Assembly: GCA_947090525.1 (NCBI GenBank)
Contig: CAMUON010000002.1
Span: 124,001-188,000 of the forward strand
Source of the DNA: an uncultured Atopobium sp.
Lineage (GTDB): Bacteria; Actinomycetota; Coriobacteriia; Coriobacteriales; Atopobiaceae
DNA: 64,000 bases
Direction of reading: 5' to 3'
Position numbers and translations under genes: made by a program. Below, piece by piece: positions 44,000-53,866 of the stretch. Within the stretch, counting starts at the first letter, position 1; each line of letters opens with the position of its first letter. The notes beneath the pieces were generated by a model. It was not told where the DNA came from, searched no databases, and worked only from the letters and a program-made list of their open reading frames with translations.

Positions 44000-45985
44000 A
44001 TGTCTCTCACATCCCGTTACCAGGCACTCGAGCACGAGCAAAAAATCAACCTTTGGCGCATCGTTTTTGCGCTTGCAGCATTTATTGTATTTGAAGCGCT
44101 GCCTGTTGCCGCTTGGATTGCAAGCGCCATCCAAATTAACCCTTCTGACCAGCTCATTTTGGCAGTAGAATTTATCCTCTTTCTCATCCCCTACCTCATC
44201 GTAGGCGCAGACGTCGTTCTGCGCGCGGTAAGCGGCATCTTCCGCGGCAAATTGCTCGACGAAAATGTGCTCATGACCATAGCTACGATCGGTGCGTTTG
44301 CGCTTGTCCTCTTCCCCGAGAGCCACCCACATATGGCAGAAGGCGCGGCGGTTATGATCTTTTACCAGGTAGGTGAATGGTTCTGCGACTATGCGCTCGA
44401 TCAAAGTAGGAATTCCATCAAGTCGATGATGAATATCGCGCCGGAACACGCATACGTGTGCGTAGGCAGCGAGCTCAAAAAAGTTAACCCCAAGGATGTC
44501 AAGGTCGGAGACACTATTCTCATCAAACCGGGCGATAGAATCCCACTCGACGGCACGATCGTCGACGGCTATTCGCAAATCGATACCTCGGCAATCACCG
44601 GTGAAGCGCTGCCGCGGCTTGTGCATATAGGTTCTGAAGTTACAAGCGGCTGCATCAATCTTTCGGGCTCGCTTCGCGTACGCGTAGAAAAACCCTACGA
44701 GCACTCAACAGTTCAAAAAATTCTTGATCTGGTGGAAAACGCAAACGACAAAAAAGCGCAGGCAGAGAACTTTATCAGCCGTTTTGCTCGTATCTATACA
44801 CCCGTTGTGGTGGCGTGTGCGGCAGCGCTTGCGCTTATTCCGCCTCTTTGCATGGGCGAGAGTTTTACACCGTGGATTAGTCGCGGCCTCATTTTTCTCG
44901 TCGTGAGCTGCCCCTGCGCGCTCGTGATTTCGGTCCCGCTTTCGTTTTTCGGTGGCATCGGCGCATCTTCACGAGAAGGCATACTCATCAAAGGCTCAAA
45001 TTACCTCGAAGGATTGAGCAAGGTGGATACCGTTGCTTTCGACAAAACAGGTACTCTCACCAGCGGAAGTTTTGGTATTGTAACAGTTCACCCAAGCGAA
45101 GGTAATACGCGCGCTCGAATTTTGCGTATATGCGCGCACGCGGAAGTTCTTTCCAATCACCCCACCGCTCAAGCCCTTCGGCAAGCCTATACCGCAGGTA
45201 CGAACCCTGATTTGGTGAGCGATTTTAGAGAAGTCGCAGGTATGGGCGTTATCGCCAGATTTGAAGAAAAAGAAGTCGCAGCCGGAAACACTTCCCTCAT
45301 GCAAAAACTCGGGATCGATGTCAAAGGCTGTGAAGTTATGGGCACCTGCATTCACGTTGCAGAAAATGGCAACTACCTGGGACACATTGTGATTGCCGAC
45401 TCGCCAAAAGACGACGCGTCGCAAACGATCATGCACCTGCACCATATCGGCATCGAGCGTGCCGTCATGCTCACTGGCGATAGAAGCGATGTAGCGAATG
45501 CCGTTTCTCACAAGCTGGGCATGGACGCTGTATTTTCCGAGCTTATGCCCCAGGATAAAGTGCATATTATCGAGCAACTTATACAAAGCGAAGACCCCGG
45601 CAAAAAGCTCGCCTTTGTGGGCGATGGCATAAATGATGCACCGGTGCTCATGCGCGCAGATATCGGCATCGCGATGGGAGCAATGGGCTCAGACGCAGCG
45701 ATCGAAGCTGCGGATATCGTGCTCATGGACGACAAGCCTTCCGCGATTGCGTGCGCAATACATATTGCGCGCAAGACGATGAAGATCGTATGGCAAAATA
45801 TCACGTTTGCGCTGGGTGTAAAGGTGGTTATCCTGGCGCTCGCGGCTCTAGGCATCGCAAATATGTGGATTGCAGTCTTTGGAGATGTGGGCGTAGCGTG
45901 CCTGGCGATTGCGAATGCGATGCGCTGCCTCTATACGAGTCACCTGCAAGAACACGTGCCCGGCGGCAAGCGGCACCACGATTAA
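44000..45985 (+). CDS. zntA: Zn2+/Cd2+/Pb2+-exporting P1B-2 ATPase
   Basis: 661 residues. SCPCALVIS is the metal site in membrane segment 6, DKTGTLT holds the phosphorylated Asp, TGEALP is the actuator loop, HPTAQAL the nucleotide-binding HP motif, and GDGINDAPVLMRADIGIAMG the hinge. NITFALGVK and FGDVG near the end supply the Lys and Asp of the P1B-2 subgroup, so zinc, cadmium or lead is the cargo and not copper. No N-terminal metal-binding HMA domain is present. Start ATG after AGGAG, just after the repressor stop; the two form a zinc-efflux operon under the operator at 43471. Confidence 0.95.
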   Translation: MSLTSRYQALEHEQKINLWRIVFALAAFIVFEALPVAAWIASAIQINPSDQLILAVEFILFLIPYLIVGADVVLRAVSGIFRGKLLDENVLMTIATIGAFALVLFPESHPHMAEGAAVMIFYQVGEWFCDYALDQSRNSIKSMMNIAPEHAYVCVGSELKKVNPKDVKVGDTILIKPGDRIPLDGTIVDGYSQIDTSAITGEALPRLVHIGSEVTSGCINLSGSLRVRVEKPYEHSTVQKILDLVENANDKKAQAENFISRFARIYTPVVVACAAALALIPPLCMGESFTPWISRGLIFLVVSCPCALVISVPLSFFGGIGASSREGILIKGSNYLEGLSKVDTVAFDKTGTLTSGSFGIVTVHPSEGNTRARILRICAHAEVLSNHPTAQALRQAYTAGTNPDLVSDFREVAGMGVIARFEEKEVAAGNTSLMQKLGIDVKGCEVMGTCIHVAENGNYLGHIVIADSPKDDASQTIMHLHHIGIERAVMLTGDRSDVANAVSHKLGMDAVFSELMPQDKVHIIEQLIQSEDPGKKLAFVGDGINDAPVLMRADIGIAMGAMGSDAAIEAADIVLMDDKPSAIACAIHIARKTMKIVWQNITFALGVKVVILALAALGIANMWIAVFGDVGVACLAIANAMRCLYTSHLQEHVPGGKRHHD

Positions 45986-46116
45986 AGTCGTGGGCGTGCG
46001 CGGGGCTGCGGGTGCGGGCGCACGAAGTGCGCGGGCGCTGCGGGTGCGTAACTTCGCCGCAAATTGCTGTCGCGCCCTTTCGCCACGTGCCCCTATCACA
46101 CAGCTCTCACGCGCCC

Positions 46117-47133
46117 CTATGACATGCGCAAACTATCGATAAACCAGGTATTAAATTCATCCACGTCCACATCTACACAGACGCGCACGTGCGAAGGCGT
46201 TTTAGGCGCTTCTCCTTCGTCGAGCACACGCGCGGGCGAGCTGGGCGCTTCCTCTTCATCCAGCAAGTGAAACGACGTAGCACCGCGCGTAAATGTGCCG
46301 TTTAGCTCCACATCTACAGAGGCGGGACGGAAGGTATACATGTCCGGGCGCAGCACGCTCGCGATCACGTGAAGATCGTATATAGGAAGCGTGGCGCGGG
46401 CGTAATTTTTGTGATACTCCTGCAACAGCGCATGAAGCATGGCGCTGACCTCGTTAAACTGCTCCATTTTGTTAAAAAATAGCGGCTTCAAATACCCTTT
46501 GTTTCCAATTTCCAACGGCACGATATCGATTGCGACGCCCGATGAAAAGACGATGTGCGCGGCTTCCGGATCGCACGCGATATTGAATTCGGCGTAGGGA
46601 GTGCGATTGCCGGCGCCAAGCGCTGCTCCCATGCAGACAATGCGCGAAATCTTGGGCATGAGCTCGGGATATGCGCGCATGAGGAGCGCGATATTGGTAA
46701 GCGGGCCGAGCGTACACACGGTCACAGGGGCCGGCGCTTCGTCGAACACTTCGCGCAAGGCTTCGATGGCGCCACAAGGCAGAAGCGACGGCACGATATC
46801 TTCCTGATATGCAGAAAAATCAAAGCCATCCAAACCGCTTTTGCCGTGAATGAAACTTGCATCTTCGTAGGGTTCGATGAGCGGCTGGTGTGCACCTTGC
46901 GCGAGCGGCACGAGACGCGTTTGGGCAATTTTATGCATAAAATTGATGAGTTTCGAGGCATTTTCTGTCGTTTTATCCACATTGACGTTGCCCACAACCG
47001 TGGTGACGAGGAGCGGATAAAGCGCAGGCGACAGGAGCGCAGAGACGAGCGCACAGGCATCGTCGATGCCTGGATCGGTGTCGATCACCAGAGGCAACTT
47101 GTTTTGAGGAAAATACGGGATCAAGGTGCTCAT
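46117..47133 (-). CDS. Nucleoside hydrolase (inosine-uridine preferring family)
   Basis: Splits ribonucleosides to base and ribose for salvage. About 338 residues. LVIDTDPGIDDACAL is the calcium-binding aspartate cluster that defines the family; VTTVVGNVNVDKTTENA and LGPLTNIALLMR follow, and DLHVIASVL holds the late Asp. ATG at 47133 has GGAGG five bases upstream; the frame is open to 47208. An Asp/Glu/Pro-rich insertion (LLDEEEAPSSP, DEGEAPKTP) near the C-terminus is unusual. Confidence 0.93.
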   Translation of the reverse strand: MSTLIPYFPQNKLPLVIDTDPGIDDACALVSALLSPALYPLLVTTVVGNVNVDKTTENASKLINFMHKIAQTRLVPLAQGAHQPLIEPYEDASFIHGKSGLDGFDFSAYQEDIVPSLLPCGAIEALREVFDEAPAPVTVCTLGPLTNIALLMRAYPELMPKISRIVCMGAALGAGNRTPYAEFNIACDPEAAHIVFSSGVAIDIVPLEIGNKGYLKPLFFNKMEQFNEVSAMLHALLQEYHKNYARATLPIYDLHVIASVLRPDMYTFRPASVDVELNGTFTRGATSFHLLDEEEAPSSPARVLDEGEAPKTPSHVRVCVDVDVDEFNTWFIDSLRMS

Positions 47134-47180
47134 AGAAACCTCCAAGACGATACGTTGGATGCTTCTATTATAGATCCACG

Positions 47181-47236
47181 GGAGATACGAGGCAAAATGG
47201 GGGTGCACGACAAAGAGGAGATACGAGGCAAAATGG
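47181..47236. repeat. 20-bp direct repeat ending at the tRNA-Thr 3' end
   Basis: GGAGATACGAGGCAAAATGG occurs at 47181-47200 and 47217-47236. The second copy takes in the last bases of the tRNA gene (TGG, encoding CCA). Confidence 0.8.
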
Positions 47237-47309
47237 AGCCAGCTACCAGACTTGAACTGGTGACCCCCGCTTTACGAGAGCGGTGCTCTACCAACTGAGC
47301 TAAGCTGGC
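47234..47309 (-). tRNA. tRNA-Thr (CGT anticodon)
   Basis: Full cloverleaf on the minus strand: acceptor GCCAGCT/AGCTGGC, D arm with AGCTCAGTTGGTAGAGC, anticodon stem CCGCT/AGCGG with loop CTCGTAA (anticodon CGT), T arm GGTTCAAGTC-type, and an encoded CCA end. 76 bases. Confidence 0.95.
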
Positions 47310-47489
47310 ACGTGTACGTGCGAATGTGCGCGAATTCGGGCAAGCGTTGCGGTATACGCGATGTGCAGCAAAACGCGCTTGCGTTACTAACTATTACAAA
47401 AAGGCGCGGATAATGCAAGTCTCAAAGCGTCTGCTCATACTTTAACCATGATATGAAAAGCGCAGGCGTGCAGGGGCAGGTGACGCGGA

Positions 47490-47523
47490 CAAAAAACACC
47501 CGCTCGTGGTGAGCGGGTGTTTG
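47490..47523 (-). terminator. Terminator of the giant surface protein gene
   Basis: AAACACCCGCTC pairs with GAGCGGGTGTTT about a 5-base loop, followed on the minus strand by TTTTTTG, about 65 bases after the stop. Confidence 0.9.
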
Positions 47524-47588
47524 CAGTTCTATATGTGCGCAGCCAAAGTAAAAATCGCTGTGCGGAAACGTGCCAGCTGCGAGCGCGA

Positions 47589-50500
47589 CTACCTGCGGTT
47601 ACGCTTGCGCTTAAGGCCTGCCACGATAAAGCCAAATGCAGAACCAAGCATGGTCGCGATCGCAAAGCCGTTCGTGGGGTCAGATGTTTGCGCGAGGTGC
47701 TTTGGCGCGTGCGCACTCGCTACGCGCGCAGAGCTCTCGCTTGCAGGCGCGACAAGGCTGTCTTCAGGCTCGGACACAGCAGGAGCGGGTGCAGGAGCAG
47801 GAGCTGGTGCAGGCTCTCCTGGCTTTTGCTCAGGCTGGGGGTTCGTTGTGCTCCAACCATCCAGCGGGAAGTAATTTATCCAACGATAGCTTTCGTTTAT
47901 GGCTTTCTTTGCTGCTTGAAGCTCAGCAAGAGCAGCGTCTAGCTCTTTTTGGGTAGGACCATCCGTTACACCTGGCTTTGGCTTGCCGGTTGCACGGTCG
48001 AACTTAGCGAGCATCTCCTTAGCCTTCGCAAGAGCGTCCTCATAGCGTTTGACCTTAGCGTTTTTGGCAGGTTTACCATCCTTATCGTAGCCATGATCGT
48101 TGAGCGCGCGCATGTAAGCACCCGAGTCTTCGAAGAGGTCAGGCCTCTTGTCGTCGTCGCCATCCTTTGACTTGTCAACTTCGTCATACAGATCTTTCGG
48201 GCTGGTGACGTAATTGGCACGGATCTTGTCCTTGATGTCTTGCAGCCTCTTCCGCGCAGCCTCTACATCGCCTTGCGAAGGCAGTTGATCCTTCGGCACG
48301 TCAATGTCCTTGGCCGGATCATTGGGATCTGTCATCTTGCCCGTGTTCCTCTTGATGAGTTCTTTCGCGCTGGCAAGAGCTTGCTCGTATTCTATGAGGT
48401 CATCAGGCTTCTTGTCGCCATCAATCTTTGCTTTAAGATTTGCAAACTCAGGCGTGTTCTCAAAGCTTGGATCCTTGACTTTGCCATGCTCATCCTTATC
48501 GTCAACTTCATTTTGAAGAGCAGTGGTATCTGTCTTGAAGGCATCAACGAGGGCTTGCTTCGCTTTCTTCAAAGCTTCAAGAGCCTTGTCAACGTCATCT
48601 TGCGATGGACGATCTTCTGGCTTCGCGTTTGGATCGGGGTTCTTAACCTTCTCGATAAGCGCGTTTGCTTTAGCAAGCTTGTCAGCGTAAGCGTTAAGCT
48701 TGTCCGTTGCATCAGTGTCGCCAGCATCCTTCTTCGCAAGCGCGTTCTTGTACGCAACAGACGCCTCAAACGGAGGAACAACTGGCCTGCCATCTTGATC
48801 TTTATCGCCTACTTCACGTTCAAGCTTAATTGCATCAGTCTTGTACTCCTTAGCAATCTTCTCTTGAGCGTCTTGCAGTTGTTTAAGCAGAGCGTTTACT
48901 TGCTTTTGAGTTGCTTTTTTCTTCCAATCTTCGTCATTAAGTTTTTCGGCAACTTTCTTCAGAACATTGTCAAAGCCCGTATCTTTGCCATCTTCACCTA
49001 GTGCTTGCGTGGCACCTTGGTCACCAGCAGTCTTCTTGGCAGTAGCGTTTTTGTATTCAGGAGTCTTCTTAAATACATCTTCTGCGTATTCCTTGGCTTG
49101 CTTAAGCTTATCAACGTCTGTTTTATAGCCGTCGGTAATAGCTTGCTTAGCCTGCTTCAAGGCCTCAAGTGCATCGTTAATCTGCTTTTGAGTTGGATGA
49201 GAACTGTTCTTCGCAGCTGGATCTAAAGGATTAGCAGCCTGTACAAGTTCGCGAGCCTTCTTGAGAGCTTCCTTGTAAGCCTTAACATCCGCATTGTCGT
49301 TGGTGCCATCCTTCTTCGCGTTAGCGTTCTTGAACTCGGGGGTATTCTCGAATTCGTCTCCAGTAGCAGCGGGAGCATGCTCAGGAGTAGACTTTTTAAT
49401 TTCGTTCTCAAGATCAGTAGTAACGGTCTTGTAGTTGTCCTCAAGCTTTTTGCGAGCTTCATCAAGCGTCTTCAGGGCGTCGTTGATTTCTTTTTGCGTT
49501 GGCTTTGCGTCTTGTGGCGTATCTTTATCGTCATGCTTCTTCAAAAGCTCCTGAGCTTTGGTCAAAGCTTCGTCATACGCCTTTTTGTCTGCGACGGCCT
49601 GCTTGTTCTTGGTCTCATCAGGCTTACCATCGGCGGTTAGGAAGTGAGGATCAGACGCGTTGCGGTATGCGTCAGAAGTAAGCGTCCCTTCTTTTGCTGC
49701 AGGAACTTCTTCCTTTGTGCCGTGCTTTTCGACACTCTCCTTGAGCTTGGTGGTATCGGTGTTGTACTTGTCAAGCTCTGTGCGAGCCGTGTCAAGAGCA
49801 GCCTTGGCGTCGTCAATGTCCTTCTGTGTAGCGTTAGGATCGTTTAGCTTTTCTTTGGCTTTGTTAAGAGCTAGACCATAGGCATCTGCAGCCGCTTTAG
49901 CAGCAGTGTTCTTGGCGTCATCTGCTCCCGAGCCATCAGCTTTTTGGTAATTTGGCAATGAGGCGTTCTTAAACGCAGGGCTTGGATGCGTGGTTGCGTC
50001 CTCGTTAATCGACTTAATCAGCTCGTCGGTCTTAGTCGCAAACCTATCCAGCGCCTTCGCAGCGTCGTTCATTTCCTGAAGGATACTGTCAACATCTCTG
50101 TTCAGTGGCTCGCCGTTTTTGTGCGCCTGAATATCTTTCAGGTAGTCCTTATCGTTAAGGTCGCCATCTTTCTTCGGGATATTGCTATCAGGAATATCCT
50201 GACCATTTGCCTTATCCTTCGGGAGCTTGTTCGTGATCGCATTGTGTAGTTTCTCTGCTGCCTTCTTATACGCTTCCATAGCCTTTTTAGCAGCTTCTAC
50301 CTCAGCTTTTTCTTCTTCACTTGGGTTTTGCTTTTCGGCAAGTGCCTTCAAATTCTTGTAGGCTGGGCTGTTCTTGATGGCAATATCGTTAAACACAGCC
50401 GCCGAAAGTCTGCTGGTGTCGGTTGCGTAGGTGTCGATAATCTTGCGTGCTTCAATAAGCTGATTTTTAACCGCGTCAACGTCTGCTTGCTTTATTGTGC

Positions 50501-53500
50501 TACCAGGCTTCTTTAATTGTTCCATCAAATCTTTTGCAGCATGATAAGCGTCGTTATAGGCTTTGAAGTCTTTGGCAGCTTGAGAATTTTTGCCCTCAGC
50601 TTGCGCTTTATCAAAGGCATTGAAGTAGGCTGGCATCAAATAACCACTGAAGTTGTCTGCAATAGCTTCAGCCAAATCAGTTGCCTTTGTTTGATACTTA
50701 TCAGCATGAAGTGCCTCTTCTGCTTTTTCAAGAGCAGCCTTGGCGTCATCAACGTCTTTCTTGGTGGCTTTGTCGTTTGCGAGAACTTCTTTAGCTTTTG
50801 CGAGTGCCTTATCGTAGTCCTCAACAGCCTTTTTAGCAGCGGGATCAATGTCTTTCTTAGCGGCTGCGTTCTTGTAGAACACACTCTGCTTCGACTCATC
50901 ACCTGGCTTCGGATTATCGAAGCTCTTTTGCACAGCAGCATCCAAAGGAGCCTTGTCGGTTGCGTTAGCATCAAGCGCCTTCTTAGCAGCTTCAAGAGCC
51001 GTAATCGCCTCGTTTACTTCCTTTTGAGAAGCGTTTGGATCTTTGGAGACCTTGTCTGCCTGCGCCACAGCGTCGTCATATGCTTTGCGCTCTGTCTCGC
51101 TCGAGTTCTGGTAGGTTGGGTCGGCGGTCTTGAGTTTATCGTCGCCTGTCTTATTAGCATCGCCCGTGTTTACCTTACCATGCTGAGCAATCGCTGCACT
51201 CAACTCATCCTTGTTGGTGGTGAAGTCGTTAAGCTTTGCGCGTGCAGCATCAAGCTTAGCCTTGGCGTCGTCAACGGCCTTTTGTGTGGCGTTAGCGTCG
51301 TCCCTTGCAGCCTCAGCAGCTTGAAGTGCTTCATCATAAGCTTTCTTAGCTTCTTTAGCAGCCTTATTCTTAGCGTCATCAGCTTTGCCATCAGCTGTCT
51401 TAAAGTCAGGATCGCTTACGTTCTTGAACTGATTCGTTGCTTGCGTGCCAGTTGGCGCTTGACCTTCCTCAGCCTTGCCATTCTCGTCAATCGAGGCCTT
51501 TAGCTTTTCCTTGTCAGTATCAGGACCATCAAGCTCGGCACGCGCCTTGTTAAGGTTAATCGTCGCGTTATCAATGCGCGCCTTAAGCGCTTCAGACAGC
51601 TTGGAATCTTCTGTATTACCAGCAGCCTCAAGAGCAGCATTAGCTTCCTTCAACGCCTCGTCATACGCATTCTTCTTATCATCAGACGCATTGTAGTACT
51701 TGGACTCGGTTGGAGTCTTCTTGTCAGCAGCAAGCTTGTGCTCACCAATCGAATCCTTAAGATCCTTCGTCTTATGATTAGTCTGAGGAACAAAGATAAT
51801 GTTGATAGCTTTTGCGGTATTGCCTGGATTGCGAGCTTGTTCCAGATACACATCCTTATAGTATGTCATTGCATACGGCTGAACAAACAAGCGCGCCTTG
51901 TAAATCTTATCCTTCTTACCAGCTACTGTTACAGAGCCAGCTTCGGGATCCCACGAATACGATCCAGCAATCGACTGATTGTCACCGAGTTTTTCGTCGG
52001 AATGGCTCACCTTTTGGTTGCCTATCCAGTATGCACCGCTCATGTTGCCCAGCGAAAGCTCGCCCGTTGGTTCGTCATCTTTAAGCGCATAGTGCATGTG
52101 CGACTTGCGAGGCTTGCCATTTGAATCTTCATGCTCAAGCGTTTCGCCGCCCGTAAGGTCGCGCAAACCAGCCTGCTGATCTTTCGGCGTAGCTTTCAAA
52201 AGATTAATAATATCGTCAGTTTTAAGCTCTTTAGCGGCCGTTGGATCGTAACGGTAGATGATAGTCGTATGATTGTTCTCGTCACTCCAAGATAGTCCTT
52301 CGTCAGAGTCGCGACCGTCAAGCTTATTCTTAGTCTTGTCCCACGAGACGTTGTAGTCTTTGCGGATATCCACCAAACGTGTGAGCTTGCCAGTCTTTAC
52401 GTCAGAAGTAAACTCGGCATAGGCTTTATCGGTTTTAATCTTAACGGTAATTGTGTTTTCCTGCATACCGTTTGAAATACCCTGATTGCCATGCCCTGAG
52501 GTAACAGTATCGCCTGTAATATATTCAAGCGAAATCTGATCGGTGCTGGTAAGACCAAGTTCTTTGTTATCTTTGTTTGCGTCGATAATCGACTGCTTAA
52601 TGCGTGCAAGCTCGGCTTTTGAATATCCAAGGGGATTATAGATAACGGTTGCTTTGTCGTTTGTAGGAACGGTAATCTGATCTTCTTTAAGCTTCTTCAG
52701 CACGAGGTCTTTGAGGGCAATCTTGGGCATTTTGTCCGCGTCCACGCCGTCGAAGTTAATGGTGACTGTGCCGTCAGAGCCAATGGTCACCTTATCCTGA
52801 GCAACGTGGTTAAGATTAGCCAGCTTCTTTGCGATCTCTTTCTTTACATCCTCGGAAATGCTATTCGTGTCATCCACAATCGGCTTATCGATACGCGTAT
52901 CGTAGCGCGCAACCGTAAGCGCGAGCGCCTCGGACTTGTAGCCGAGGTCGGAGATGAGGTAGGTCTTAAGATTTGTAACACCGGTTTTATAGGTTTTTGG
53001 TTCGTCTGGTTTCGATGTTACCGTATTAATTGTACCTACTTGATTAATGTCATACGCCTGCGGATCGTTAATAATCACTTTTTTGTAAGGGTCATCTGGC
53101 GTCTGAACAAATGCACCGCCTTCTCCAGTGCGCGCGCCCACGCCAAACGACTTACTTGCAGCAGCAATCTGGTCGCGAACCGACAACGGATTCGACTTCT
53201 TATCCTTAGCCTCGGTAGGAGCATCAAGGGCTGCTTTCAGCTTTTCCTTGATCTGTTTATCCGTAAGCTCCTCGTTATATTTAAGGACTATCGAGCCTGC
53301 CGTCTTAGGCGGAACAAGTGTTGCTGCACGCACAATATTCGTCTTGTACAGCAGGACTTCTTTACCTTCCTTGTTTGTACCGTATACATAGATGCAACGG
53401 TTGGCAGCATAGCTTTGCGCGCCGTGAAGGTTTCCATCTCTATAAAGCTTGCTCATAGTAAGAGTAGCCGTACCATCATTGGTATTCACATTAAAATCGT

Positions 53501-53822
53501 ATATACCAGAGTATGACTTGTGCGCTTGTGGATCAGCAGAATAATACTCAAGAAATTTTTTGGATTTATCGTTATCAAGGGAATTACCATCAGACGGGAA
53601 AATTGCCACCTTTGTAATGGTGCTACCGTCAGAAGGTTTTGCAAACTTAAATTTAACGGATTGATTTTGTCCGCTTTCAATGTAAACATTGTCAGACTTG
53701 CCCCACGCGTACATGTTGGGAACGGAGTCTTTTTGGTCTTGTGAGATGTTTATTTCGCTTTTAACTTCTGGCTGATCGGCGGCAGCGGGAGTAGCGCTTC
53801 TATCAGCGCCCTGTACTGGCAT
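47589..53822 (-). CDS. Giant FIVAR-repeat surface protein, main reading frame
   Basis: 2077 codons in this frame; with the signal-peptide segment (53867-54181) the intact product would be about 2197 residues. The first 680 residues are a non-repeated beta-rich head. About thirteen FIVAR-type helical repeats of 80-110 residues follow, each with an YxNA/FKNA start (YYNASDDKKNAYDEAL) and a T-Q-K-x-V/I-D-A-L...A-K/R-x-L end. A Pro-rich stretch, LAQTSD in the place of LPxTG, a membrane segment and KRKRNRR finish it. Wall-anchored adhesin is the likely role. ATG at 53822 has no ribosome-binding site and no signal peptide, so this frame is not expressed properly by itself: the true start is 54181, in another frame across a G8 tract. 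Confidence 0.9.
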   Translation of the reverse strand: MPVQGADRSATPAAADQPEVKSEINISQDQKDSVPNMYAWGKSDNVYIESGQNQSVKFKFAKPSDGSTITKVAIFPSDGNSLDNDKSKKFLEYYSADPQAHKSYSGIYDFNVNTNDGTATLTMSKLYRDGNLHGAQSYAANRCIYVYGTNKEGKEVLLYKTNIVRAATLVPPKTAGSIVLKYNEELTDKQIKEKLKAALDAPTEAKDKKSNPLSVRDQIAAASKSFGVGARTGEGGAFVQTPDDPYKKVIINDPQAYDINQVGTINTVTSKPDEPKTYKTGVTNLKTYLISDLGYKSEALALTVARYDTRIDKPIVDDTNSISEDVKKEIAKKLANLNHVAQDKVTIGSDGTVTINFDGVDADKMPKIALKDLVLKKLKEDQITVPTNDKATVIYNPLGYSKAELARIKQSIIDANKDNKELGLTSTDQISLEYITGDTVTSGHGNQGISNGMQENTITVKIKTDKAYAEFTSDVKTGKLTRLVDIRKDYNVSWDKTKNKLDGRDSDEGLSWSDENNHTTIIYRYDPTAAKELKTDDIINLLKATPKDQQAGLRDLTGGETLEHEDSNGKPRKSHMHYALKDDEPTGELSLGNMSGAYWIGNQKVSHSDEKLGDNQSIAGSYSWDPEAGSVTVAGKKDKIYKARLFVQPYAMTYYKDVYLEQARNPGNTAKAINIIFVPQTNHKTKDLKDSIGEHKLAADKKTPTESKYYNASDDKKNAYDEALKEANAALEAAGNTEDSKLSEALKARIDNATINLNKARAELDGPDTDKEKLKASIDENGKAEEGQAPTGTQATNQFKNVSDPDFKTADGKADDAKNKAAKEAKKAYDEALQAAEAARDDANATQKAVDDAKAKLDAARAKLNDFTTNKDELSAAIAQHGKVNTGDANKTGDDKLKTADPTYQNSSETERKAYDDAVAQADKVSKDPNASQKEVNEAITALEAAKKALDANATDKAPLDAAVQKSFDNPKPGDESKQSVFYKNAAAKKDIDPAAKKAVEDYDKALAKAKEVLANDKATKKDVDDAKAALEKAEEALHADKYQTKATDLAEAIADNFSGYLMPAYFNAFDKAQAEGKNSQAAKDFKAYNDAYHAAKDLMEQLKKPGSTIKQADVDAVKNQLIEARKIIDTYATDTSRLSAAVFNDIAIKNSPAYKNLKALAEKQNPSEEEKAEVEAAKKAMEAYKKAAEKLHNAITNKLPKDKANGQDIPDSNIPKKDGDLNDKDYLKDIQAHKNGEPLNRDVDSILQEMNDAAKALDRFATKTDELIKSINEDATTHPSPAFKNASLPNYQKADGSGADDAKNTAAKAAADAYGLALNKAKEKLNDPNATQKDIDDAKAALDTARTELDKYNTDTTKLKESVEKHGTKEEVPAAKEGTLTSDAYRNASDPHFLTADGKPDETKNKQAVADKKAYDEALTKAQELLKKHDDKDTPQDAKPTQKEINDALKTLDEARKKLEDNYKTVTTDLENEIKKSTPEHAPAATGDEFENTPEFKNANAKKDGTNDNADVKAYKEALKKARELVQAANPLDPAAKNSSHPTQKQINDALEALKQAKQAITDGYKTDVDKLKQAKEYAEDVFKKTPEYKNATAKKTAGDQGATQALGEDGKDTGFDNVLKKVAEKLNDEDWKKKATQKQVNALLKQLQDAQEKIAKEYKTDAIKLEREVGDKDQDGRPVVPPFEASVAYKNALAKKDAGDTDATDKLNAYADKLAKANALIEKVKNPDPNAKPEDRPSQDDVDKALEALKKAKQALVDAFKTDTTALQNEVDDKDEHGKVKDPSFENTPEFANLKAKIDGDKKPDDLIEYEQALASAKELIKRNTGKMTDPNDPAKDIDVPKDQLPSQGDVEAARKRLQDIKDKIRANYVTSPKDLYDEVDKSKDGDDDKRPDLFEDSGAYMRALNDHGYDKDGKPAKNAKVKRYEDALAKAKEMLAKFDRATGKPKPGVTDGPTQKELDAALAELQAAKKAINESYRWINYFPLDGWSTTNPQPEQKPGEPAPAPAPAPAPAVSEPEDSLVAPASESSARVASAHAPKHLAQTSDPTNGFAIATMLGSAFGFIVAGLKRKRNRR

Positions 53823-53866
53823 AGAGGCAGCAGCTGCACTTGGCTGCGCGGGCGCTTGCGATTGAT

